11,166 bases of DNA from Planctomycetaceae bacterium. Lineage in GTDB: Bacteria > Planctomycetota > Planctomycetia > Pirellulales > Thermoguttaceae. Under the pieces are notes generated by a model, which was not told where the DNA came from, ran no database searches, and worked only from the letters and a program-made list of their open reading frames with translations. Where the stretch lies: positions 1-11,166 of the forward strand of contig WRCR01000091.1 in assembly GCA_009783865.1 (NCBI GenBank), written 5' to 3'. Below, one piece after another: positions 6,400 through 11,166 of the stretch (position 1 is the first letter of the stretch; each line of letters begins with the position of its first letter). Both the position numbers and the translations under genes were made by a program.

Positions 6400-7401
6400 A
6401 TGCGGTATCTTGACTTTTTCTTATTTTTGGGAAATCAATCTAGCAAATTTGATTTTTGCCGTCTTTTCTTCGTTCATTTTTGCTGCCTTTCCATTATTTT
6501 TTTCACTGATTCTTTTGTTTTTTGTAAAGACACGGTAAATGCGCAAAATTTAATGGACGAAGCCGTCAGAAAAATTGCAGCGTACCGAACTGTCGAATGC
6601 AATATGCAGATTTCCACTGTCGTGAAGGGCAATGCGCTGTCGTCGCAGGGAAAATATGAAGAGCAAAATTACCTGAATCCGGCAAGCCCTTTCCAAAAAA
6701 GGGTGTATCGGCAGGAAATTTTTTTTCCGATGGACAATCCGGCGAAACCCGGGGCTGAACCGAACCGCTCTGTCGTTGTTTGTCAATGCGCGCCGGTTAG
6801 GGAAGAAGGGAAAGTATGGTTTTACCAGACGATTGAGGGAACAAAGTCGTACCGTTATGTTCAACTAGCGGAACTGGAAAATGCGGTGATTCGTTCCCGT
6901 CAGCAGCAGAAATATCCTATGATTTCCGTTATTCGTCAATTAGGAGGACTTGCGGGAACACTCAGCGAACTTGCGTTTAATTTTGACCTCGACGGTGAAG
7001 CAAAACCGGATGTGATAAATAATACAGTAACAAATGATGAAAATACCGGAAAAGAAAACGTTTGGAAGATAACCGGTAAACTCAAAAAGAGTCAATTCGA
7101 CAACATGCTGAAGCAAATGGGCGGAGTCAATAAGAAAAAGCAGTATCCGCCGGAATTACTAACGGACATCGAAATTTGCCTGCGGCAGGACAATCTGTTT
7201 CCGGCAAGAATCCGGCATCTTCACCGAAACAGCGAAGAGGCGTTACCGGAAACCGTTTTAATGGAAATTGTGTATCACGGTATCAAACTGAACGGGGAAG
7301 TCATTCCCGAATATCGTTTTGCGATGGCGAAACCTGACGGCGTTTTCAAGTTGCCGGAGGACATAACGACACAATTTATCCGCTCATTGGGATTGCGATA
7401 G
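6400..7401 (+). CDS. Exported LolA-like (outer-membrane lipoprotein-sorting fold) protein of unknown function
   Basis: From ATG 6400 the product has 333 residues. The frame is open back to 6163, but that would overlap the divergent lipoprotein gene's start and add a segment without signal-peptide character. ATG 6343 is another option; no start has a clear ribosome binding site. A strongly hydrophobic Phe-rich segment (FFVHFCCLSIIFF) near residue 25 acts as the signal sequence. The mature part opens with NLMDEAVRKIAAYRTVECNM, then beta-strand-rich sequence (GKYEEQN, VWFYQTIEGTKSYRYVQL, VWKITGKLK, IEICLRQDNLFPARIRHLH, VLMEIVYHGIKLNGEVIPEY). That helix followed by an unclosed beta-barrel pattern resembles LolA/LppX-like proteins, and the ending (PDGVFKLPEDI) is also LolA-like. 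The fold assignment is by pattern only; a role in binding lipid or lipoprotein in the periplasm is inference. It ends 15 bases from the convergent methyltransferase gene. Confidence 0.55.
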   Translation: MRYLDFFLFLGNQSSKFDFCRLFFVHFCCLSIIFFTDSFVFCKDTVNAQNLMDEAVRKIAAYRTVECNMQISTVVKGNALSSQGKYEEQNYLNPASPFQKRVYRQEIFFPMDNPAKPGAEPNRSVVVCQCAPVREEGKVWFYQTIEGTKSYRYVQLAELENAVIRSRQQQKYPMISVIRQLGGLAGTLSELAFNFDLDGEAKPDVINNTVTNDENTGKENVWKITGKLKKSQFDNMLKQMGGVNKKKQYPPELLTDIEICLRQDNLFPARIRHLHRNSEEALPETVLMEIVYHGIKLNGEVIPEYRFAMAKPDGVFKLPEDITTQFIRSLGLR

Positions 7402-7416
7402 TTCGATTAGGAATTT

Positions 7417-8742
7417 TCACTCTCCGAAAATGATTTTCGTTTTCATCATTTTTTCACGTGTTTCGATTTTTAACCGCAGATATTCCATCGGACGGGCTCC
7501 CTTGATTTTATTACACGAACCACACAGGAGTTGATAGTTTTCGTAAAAGTCGCCGCCGCCTTTCGCCGACGGTATGATGTGGTCTATCTCAAAATCCCAA
7601 ATCTCAAAATCACGCCCGCAGGCATTACATTTTCTGTTCTGCTCTTTATACAATCGCTGTTTAACGGATAAGGACTTCGGCACTATCTTAACATCGGTTC
7701 GTTTCGGTATTTGTTCCGTTGCGATAAAGTCCTTGAAGAGACCGGCATCGTCACTCAATCTTTCGATTAGAATACCGACGGCTTGTTTTTCGATGTCGAT
7801 GCCTATCCATTTTCGTCCTAACTGTTGAGCAGCAACGCAAGTTGTTGCGCAGCCGCAAAACGGGTCCATTACGATGTCGCCTTCGTTGGAAGATGCTAAA
7901 ATGATTCGTTTTAATAATGCGAGCGGTTTTTGTGTAGGATAGCCGACGCGCTCTTTGGATTGAGAATTAATGATTGGTATCTCCCATACATCCGGCATCG
8001 TTGTTCCTGTTTTTTCTACAGAAACAATCCGGGCAAAATCTTTTGGATTCAATTTGCCCGCTTTAACTGCTTCGTCTACTTTCTGCTGTTGATAAACAAT
8101 CAACTGCGGCTGCCGTTTGCCGTCGATTAAAACAGAATTTCTATCGTACCCTCTTTCATGTTTTATCTTTTGTCCTTTTGTCGGTTCGATGGATAAACGA
8201 TTAAAAGTACCCACATCATTTTTTCCATAAAATAAAATGATGTCATGCATTCGTTGAAAGCGATTTGACTCGGCTGACCACCGTCTGTAATACCAAGTAA
8301 TTTCGTTCCTAAAATTATTCTTACCGAAGATTCCATCCAGCAAACTTTTCAAATAATGACTCGCCGTCGGGTCGCAATGCAAATACAAACTGCCGGTGTC
8401 TTTTAATACACGATGCATTTCGATAATCCGCTGCGCAATGTATGCAAGATACGACATCATCGCCTTGCCGTGAATACCTCCGACACTTGCGATATACTTC
8501 GTCAATTCCGGGTACTTGACGGCAAGAGTATCAAGATATGCTTCGTTGACATCCTGCCATGTCCACATGTCTTTGAAACTGACACCGGCGGCTCTGCTCC
8601 CGACGGGAGCAGAGTACGTCCGCTTCGTATTGAACGGCGGGTCGAGATATATCAAGTCAACCAGTCCGCTGTTCAAGCTCGAAAGAACATACAGATTGTC
8701 GTTAGTATACAGTGTGTTTTGAAACTTATGTTTTCGTATCAT
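7417..8742 (-). CDS. DNA methyltransferase (N4-cytosine/N6-adenine, beta-type motif order) fused to HNH domain
   Basis: The product has 441 residues. Catalytic motif IV is DPPF (D34-F37), early in the protein. The SAM-binding motif I is DPFCGCATT (293-301), preceded by YPTQKPLALLKRI (268-280). This IV-before-I order is that of beta-type amino-methyltransferases, which methylate an exocyclic amino group of adenine or cytosine. Residues about 150-260 are the likely target-recognition region. Residues about 365-420 form an HNH domain: a zinc knuckle C372/C375 and C407/C410, with the D387-H388 pair (IDHIIPSAKGGG) and N402. All expected HNH residues are present, so one chain could both methylate and cut DNA; related methyltransferase-HNH fusions are widespread. 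No separate restriction gene is adjacent. There is no ribosome binding site at ATG 8742. Its tight convergence with the LolA-like gene and lack of a signal peptide set it apart from its neighbours. Confidence 0.88.
   Translation of the reverse strand: MIRKHKFQNTLYTNDNLYVLSSLNSGLVDLIYLDPPFNTKRTYSAPVGSRAAGVSFKDMWTWQDVNEAYLDTLAVKYPELTKYIASVGGIHGKAMMSYLAYIAQRIIEMHRVLKDTGSLYLHCDPTASHYLKSLLDGIFGKNNFRNEITWYYRRWSAESNRFQRMHDIILFYGKNDVGTFNRLSIEPTKGQKIKHERGYDRNSVLIDGKRQPQLIVYQQQKVDEAVKAGKLNPKDFARIVSVEKTGTTMPDVWEIPIINSQSKERVGYPTQKPLALLKRIILASSNEGDIVMDPFCGCATTCVAAQQLGRKWIGIDIEKQAVGILIERLSDDAGLFKDFIATEQIPKRTDVKIVPKSLSVKQRLYKEQNRKCNACGRDFEIWDFEIDHIIPSAKGGGDFYENYQLLCGSCNKIKGARPMEYLRLKIETREKMMKTKIIFGE
7425..7443 (+). 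terminator. Weak terminator-like hairpin after the LolA-like gene
   Basis: CGAAAA (7425-7430) and TTTTCG (7434-7439) form a 6-bp stem with a 3-base loop, followed by TTTT. It lies 24 bases past the stop of the LolA-like gene, inside the 3' end of the convergent methyltransferase gene. The stem is AT-rich and weak. Confidence 0.25.
8592..8614. other. Perfect 23-bp palindrome inside the methyltransferase gene
   Basis: CTCTGCTCCCG (8592-8602) and CGGGAGCAGAG (8604-8614) are exact inverted arms around a single A. It lies in codons for residues about 43-51 of the methyltransferase (SAPVGSRAA), just after the DPPF motif. The encoded residues fit what I remember of the family, so this is not an obvious insertion. 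Confidence 0.7.
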
Positions 8743-8752
8743 AATGCATCAC

Positions 8753-8780
8753 ATTGTATTGAATTCGGCAGCATTTGCAA
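8753..8780 (-). promoter_or_regulatory. Candidate promoter for the methyltransferase gene, near-leaderless
   Basis: On the minus strand TTGCAA (8780-8775) and TACAAT (8758-8753) are 16 bases apart, matching consensus at 4 and 5 of 6 positions. Transcription would begin within a few bases of ATG 8742, which would fit the absence of a ribosome binding site. Confidence 0.35.
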
Positions 8781-8957
8781 GGGTGTTTAGCGGCGGTTTG
8801 CGAAGAAGTGCCGGTCAATTTTTCCACGACACATCTCCGTTATTTTTTCTATTTTACGTAATCGGTAAAACCCCTATTTCTGTCAAATTAAACCAAATGA
8901 AAGAAACAGAGCGTTATATTAAAGGATTGCGGACTGCGATGCCGATTATACCCCTAA

Positions 8958-8999
8958 CCCTGAAAAACACGAAAAACGTGTCGGGGGGCACGGTCAGGG
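8958..8999. other. Nested inverted repeats in the intergenic region
   Basis: CCCTGA (8958-8963) pairs with TCAGGG (8994-8999). Within it ACACG (8967-8971) pairs with CGTGT (8977-8981) over an AAAAA loop, followed by six G residues at 8983-8988. This could be a folded leader or small RNA element, but the stems are short. Confidence 0.3.
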
Positions 9000-9200
9000 A
9001 CAAAGTCGGAAACCGATGTACTTGTGGAACGGCGTATCGTTCCTATCGGAACTGACGTTATAGTATTTTGTAGTATCCCGTTGAATCGAGTCAACGAAGC
9101 AGCACTTTGGAAGAGAAGGGGTGGTTTCTTTCTCCCGTTGGCTGTGGTTTTTCTTGACTATCGTTTTACGGGGCAAACAGAAAAAAGGAGAAATTACCCA

Positions 9201-9884
9201 ATGAAAGCCAGTATGTTGAGTGCCGCGATACTTGTCGCCCTTCTGGTGGGAACACAGTCCTTGGCTGGTGACTGTTGCAATCCCTGCGAACAGACATGCG
9301 ACCCGTGCGGTGTTGCCTGCCACAAGCCAATTGACTTGTTTGCCGGCTTGAAAAAATTAGTGGCGTGCAATCCTTGCGCCGTCACCGAGTGCAATCCCTG
9401 CGACGGTGTTGTCGCATGCACTCCTTGTGACGAGATAGGTTGCAACCCCTGCGATGATGGCTGCGGACCGAAGTTCGTCTTCAGCAAAAAACTTCGCAAT
9501 TTGTTTACCCTGAAGGGTTGTTGCGACACGGATTGCAATCCCTGCGAACCGGTCTGCGACCCCTGTGAAGTGGTTTGTGACCCCTGTGGAGATACCTGTG
9601 ACATCGGTATCAAAAAAGGATTCTTCAAGAAACTTTTCGTCTTCAAAGGTTTCAAATCTGGTTGCGGCGATTGCGGTTGCGACACCGGTTGTGACCCTTG
9701 CGAAGCGGTTTGCGACCCCTGCGAAGCGGATTGCGGAAGTTGCTGCAAAGGCGGCAAAGTCGGAAAGTTGTTTGACTTCCCGCGCTTCAAACTGAAGAAA
9801 CTTTTTGACCGCGGCTGTTGTGACACCGGTTGCGCTCCGTGTGACCCGGTTTGTGACCCCTGCGCCCCCGAATGTGTCAGATAG
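9201..9884 (+). CDS. Secreted cysteine-rich repeat protein (CxPC repeats alternating with basic linkers)
   Basis: The product has 227 residues and starts at ATG 9201, with AAAAAAGGAG 10 bases upstream; the frame is open further upstream but without supporting features. The signal peptide (MKASMLSAAILVALLVGTQSLAG) is followed directly by Cys blocks. I count 41 cysteines (about 18 percent), mostly as C-[DN]-P-C-[DE]-x-x-C units. There are five Cys blocks separated by four Cys-free, basic and aromatic linkers, each containing Lys with Leu and Phe (e.g. FAGLKKL, FVFSKKLRNLF, GFFKKLFVFKGFK, FKLKKLF). Later blocks open with GCCDT or GCDT. No known enzyme domain is present. Planctomycete walls are known to be rich in disulfide-linked Cys-rich proteins, so a cross-linked envelope or matrix component is the favoured inference; metal binding is the main alternative. 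A strong terminator follows, so it is probably a single-gene transcript. Confidence 0.8.
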   Translation: MKASMLSAAILVALLVGTQSLAGDCCNPCEQTCDPCGVACHKPIDLFAGLKKLVACNPCAVTECNPCDGVVACTPCDEIGCNPCDDGCGPKFVFSKKLRNLFTLKGCCDTDCNPCEPVCDPCEVVCDPCGDTCDIGIKKGFFKKLFVFKGFKSGCGDCGCDTGCDPCEAVCDPCEADCGSCCKGGKVGKLFDFPRFKLKKLFDRGCCDTGCAPCDPVCDPCAPECVR

Positions 9885-9935
9885 CCACTGAGCGTACTTT
9901 CCGTAACGTTCAAAATAATTGACTTCGTTCAATGG

Positions 9936-9969
9936 ACTCCGCCGTAAGAAATTTCGGCGGAGTTTTTTT
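9936..9969 (+). terminator. Intrinsic terminator after the Cys-rich gene
   Basis: ACTCCGCCG (9936-9944) and CGGCGGAGT (9955-9963) form a perfect 9-bp GC-rich stem with a 10-base loop, running directly into seven T residues (9963-9969). It lies 52 bases beyond the stop of the Cys-rich gene and is a textbook rho-independent terminator. Confidence 0.9.
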
Positions 9970-9993
9970 GTTGTCCTTTGAGGAGCGAGAGGG

Positions 9994-10012
9994 CTGGCGA
10001 CTGAGTCGCCAG
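9994..10012. other. Perfect 19-bp palindrome between terminator and amidase promoter
   Basis: CTGGCGACT (9994-10002) and AGTCGCCAG (10004-10012) are exact inverted arms around a single G. There is no T-run after it. Its place between one gene's terminator and the next gene's promoter suits either an operator or a dispersed palindromic element. Confidence 0.65.
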
Positions 10013-10043
10013 TATTTAACCCGCCATTTCTGCCTATGCTATC

Positions 10044-10071
10044 TTGAAGTCGGCAGAGAATTTGATATACT
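10044..10071 (+). promoter_or_regulatory. Promoter for the amidase-like gene
   Basis: TTGAAG (10044-10049) and TATACT (10066-10071) are 16 bases apart, each close to the sigma-70 consensus. Transcription would start near 10078, about 40 bases before ATG 10118. It lies downstream of the Cys-rich gene's terminator, so the amidase-like gene has its own transcript. Confidence 0.55.
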
Positions 10072-10095
10072 AAACTTCGGCTTACTCTACAGACC

Positions 10096-10105
10096 TTGTA
10101 TACAA
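10096..10105. promoter_or_regulatory. 10-bp palindrome in the amidase leader, possible operator
   Basis: TTGTATACAA at 10096-10105 is a perfect palindrome about 20 bases past the predicted transcription start and 12 before the start codon. It could be a repressor site, but a 10-bp palindrome in an AT-rich leader may be chance. Confidence 0.3.
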
Positions 10106-10117
10106 CTTTTCCAGCCA

Positions 10118-10894
10118 ATGATGAAACATCTACTATTTTTCCCTGTGTGTTTTCTATTTCTGCTTGTGTTTGTTCAAGCGGAAACCGGCACCAAAAACCC
10201 AAGTCCGAAGGTCAACAAAAGCGTGTACATTTATTTGAGTCCGTCTTCGCAGGACAAAAACATCGGATTCGGCGAATACTTGAGCGAAGAATACCGGATG
10301 AACCAACTGGCGCAGCATCTGAAAAAGCATCTGTTGGAAGCCGGTGTCAAGGTTTTGCCGGAACTTCCGCCGGTGACGAAGGCGCAACTGGATGACCCGA
10401 ATTACAATCGGATTCCGCTCCGCACCCGACTCGAAGACAGTATGAAACTAGCGAAAAAACTGGAAAAAACGGAGCCGGACGCGCTTTTTTATCATATTGC
10501 CCTGCACACGAATGCTTTCAATAAACTGGTTCGGGGAGCCGAGGTTTTCATTGACCCGGCAAATCCGGCGGCGGTTGCCTTGGCGGAACATCTTCTTGCC
10601 GTTTCGGTTGCACTCTATCACAAGGACAATCCGGAAGAAGCCGCCAAACACGCAAACAACGACAAAGCCCTGAGATGGTGTCGCGGTGTCAAAGACACCG
10701 GAAAACTTATTGAGGCACAGGGACGCAATACGAAAAACGGGATGTTGTTCGAATTCTGTTTTCACGACGAAGAACAAGATTCCAAGTGGATGCTCCGCTG
10801 CATTGCCGAAGGCGAAAAAGAAGGCGGCACCAACCCGCTCGCCAAAGCACTGGTTGACGCACTTGTTGAGTTTGTAAATAAAGAACCCCGATGA
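10118..10894 (+). CDS. Exported N-acetylmuramoyl-L-alanine amidase-like protein (Amidase_3 type)
   Basis: The product has 258 residues from ATG 10118 (a second ATG follows at once). The signal peptide (MMKHLLFFPVCFLFLLVFVQA) starts here, so the longer open frame back to 9932, which crosses the terminator, is rejected. The mature protein follows the Amidase_3 plan: a first strand (VNKSVYIYLSPSSQDKNIG, 32-50), SEEYRMNQLAQHLKKHLLEAGVKV (56-79), the R-x-R-L-x-D segment (102-107), ALFYHIALHTNAF (122-134), RGAEVFIDP (139-147), LALAxLL-like helix (154-161) and NGMLFEFCFHDEEQDSKW (207-224). Predicted zinc and catalytic residues are E57 or E58, H130 and E212. The usual first zinc-ligand motif (GHGG) is replaced by SPSSQDKN, as in a divergent branch of the family. 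If active it would cut the bond between N-acetylmuramic acid and the stem peptide. No ribosome binding site is visible. Confidence 0.7.
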   Translation: MMKHLLFFPVCFLFLLVFVQAETGTKNPSPKVNKSVYIYLSPSSQDKNIGFGEYLSEEYRMNQLAQHLKKHLLEAGVKVLPELPPVTKAQLDDPNYNRIPLRTRLEDSMKLAKKLEKTEPDALFYHIALHTNAFNKLVRGAEVFIDPANPAAVALAEHLLAVSVALYHKDNPEEAAKHANNDKALRWCRGVKDTGKLIEAQGRNTKNGMLFEFCFHDEEQDSKWMLRCIAEGEKEGGTNPLAKALVDALVEFVNKEPR

Positions 10895-10914
10895 AAAACG
10901 GCAGCCAAATAAGA

Positions 10915-10934
10915 TGCGGGGCTTTAGCCCCGTA
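10915..10934. other. Stem-loop after the amidase gene
   Basis: TGCGGGGC (10915-10922) pairs with GCCCCGTA (10927-10934), an 8-bp stem including one G-U pair with a TTTA loop, about 20 bases after the amidase stop. There is no T-run directly after it, so it is not a classic intrinsic terminator. It may protect the transcript end or be a dispersed repeat. Confidence 0.55.
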
Positions 10935-11077
10935 GCCATTTACTTGGGGAATTTTTGTTAAATTGGGATAGAACTGCCCCGAATGGACGCGATATCTATA
11001 GCCCGCCGGTGTTATGCCGCCGCTCTTGCACTTTCATTTAACCTTAATTCAGTAGTTTGTAAAACGTAAAACTGGTA

Positions 11078-11106
11078 TTGTCAGACGCAAGTTCTTTTCT
11101 GATAAT
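11078..11106 (+). promoter_or_regulatory. Strong candidate promoter for the gene starting at 11150
   Basis: TTGTCA (11078-11083) and GATAAT (11101-11106) are separated by exactly 17 bases, each matching the sigma-70 consensus at 5 of 6 positions. This is the best promoter match in the window. Transcription would begin near 11113, giving a leader of about 37 bases. Confidence 0.65.
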
Positions 11107-11149
11107 GGATTGTGTACTAAACCTAATCCGTTTTTCAGGAGGAAGAACT

Positions 11150-11166
11150 ATGCGTCCGATAAGGAA
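11150..11166 (+). CDS. Start of a further gene, cut off by the window edge
   Basis: ATG 11150 is preceded by AGGAGG (11137-11142) with 7-base spacing and by a near-consensus promoter at 11078-11106. Only MRPIR and two bases of a sixth codon are inside the window. A basic start such as this would fit another signal peptide or prepilin leader, but nothing more can be said. Confidence 0.7.

Larger units (their letters stand above)
8743..9200. other. 458-base region without a convincing gene
   Basis: This stretch separates the methyltransferase gene from the Cys-rich protein gene. The short reading frames crossing it lack recognisable domains, signal peptides and ribosome binding sites. It contains the candidate methyltransferase promoter, a GC-rich patch at about 8951-9000 with nested inverted repeats and a G6 run, a GTTCC/GGAAC mini-hairpin near 9039-9052, and the leader of the Cys-rich gene. 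I could not identify a convincing promoter for that gene. Confidence 0.5.

Noticed and set aside
8744..9055. 103-codon plus-strand frame in the intergenic gap
   Set aside because: It has no ribosome binding site, domain or signal peptide, its composition does not look coding, and it starts inside the methyltransferase promoter region.
9024..9200. Upstream extension of the Cys-rich gene
   Set aside because: The ribosome binding site and signal peptide both point to ATG 9201; the extension has no recognisable features.
9240..9870. CRISPR-like appearance of recurring short units (tgcgacccctgcgaa and variants)
   Set aside because: The units are degenerate, unevenly spaced and in frame with a Cys-rich protein; they are coding repeats.
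9194..9913. Long minus-strand open frame (239 codons) opposite the Cys-rich gene
   Set aside because: It is a Ser/Gln-rich shadow created by the repetitive Cys/Pro codons of the real gene. The plus strand has the signal peptide, ribosome binding site and terminator.
9932..10117. Upstream extension of the amidase-like gene
   Set aside because: It runs through the terminator stem, the 19-bp palindrome and the promoter; the signal peptide begins at 10118.
9357..10202. Second minus-strand open frame (281 codons) across the Cys-rich gene and terminator
   Set aside because: It has Ala/Thr/Val low complexity complementary to the Cys repeats, crosses an intrinsic terminator and overlaps the amidase signal peptide.
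10895..11077. Possible RNA gene after the amidase
   Set aside because: No cloverleaf or other RNA family pattern can be drawn beyond the single stem-loop at 10915-10934.

Overview
The window looks like a chromosomal stretch from a planctomycete (Pirellulales/Thermoguttaceae-like, possibly host-associated; the finer placement is inference). The main markers are a DUF1559 pseudopilin-like protein (FTLVELLVVIAIIG segment plus an H-X9-DG C-terminal motif), a small lipoprotein with a transthyretin-like fold directly downstream of that module, a DUF11-ended surface protein, and a CxPC-rich secreted protein. These families are typical of planctomycete genomes. I saw no tRNA, rRNA, insertion sequence or CRISPR array.

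Layout: (1) 1-65, the possible tail of a membrane protein. (2) 97-3189, plus strand: DUF1559 protein, exported M14 zinc carboxypeptidase and TTR-like lipoprotein, closely spaced and probably co-transcribed. The DUF1559 gene is out of frame at a run of eight G residues, between a well-supported ATG and the conserved N-terminal helix. (3) 6171-3238, minus strand: a two-gene unit, a proline-rich lipoprotein followed by a DUF11 protein. They share a paralogous domain that I cannot assign to a named family. (4) 6400-7401, plus strand: an exported LolA-like protein, divergent from that unit. (5) 8742-7417, minus strand: a DNA methyltransferase fused to a C-terminal HNH nuclease domain. (6) 8743-9200: about 460 bases without a convincing gene. 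(7) 9201-9884: a secreted protein with 41 cysteines in 227 residues, followed by a clear intrinsic terminator. (8) 10118-10894: an exported Amidase_3-type protein behind a good promoter. (9) 11078-11166: a near-consensus promoter, a strong ribosome binding site and the first five codons of another gene.

Taken together, the window is mostly envelope biology. Every complete gene except the methyltransferase begins with a signal peptide, lipobox or prepilin-like helix. The amidase, carboxypeptidase, pseudopilin-like protein, DUF11 protein, lipoproteins and Cys-rich protein all plausibly act on or build the cell surface. The points most worth a second look are the G8 frameshift and nearby hairpin in the DUF1559 gene, the Cys-rich protein's alternating architecture, the shared domain of the two minus-strand neighbours, the amidase's altered first metal-ligand motif, and several compact perfect palindromes.
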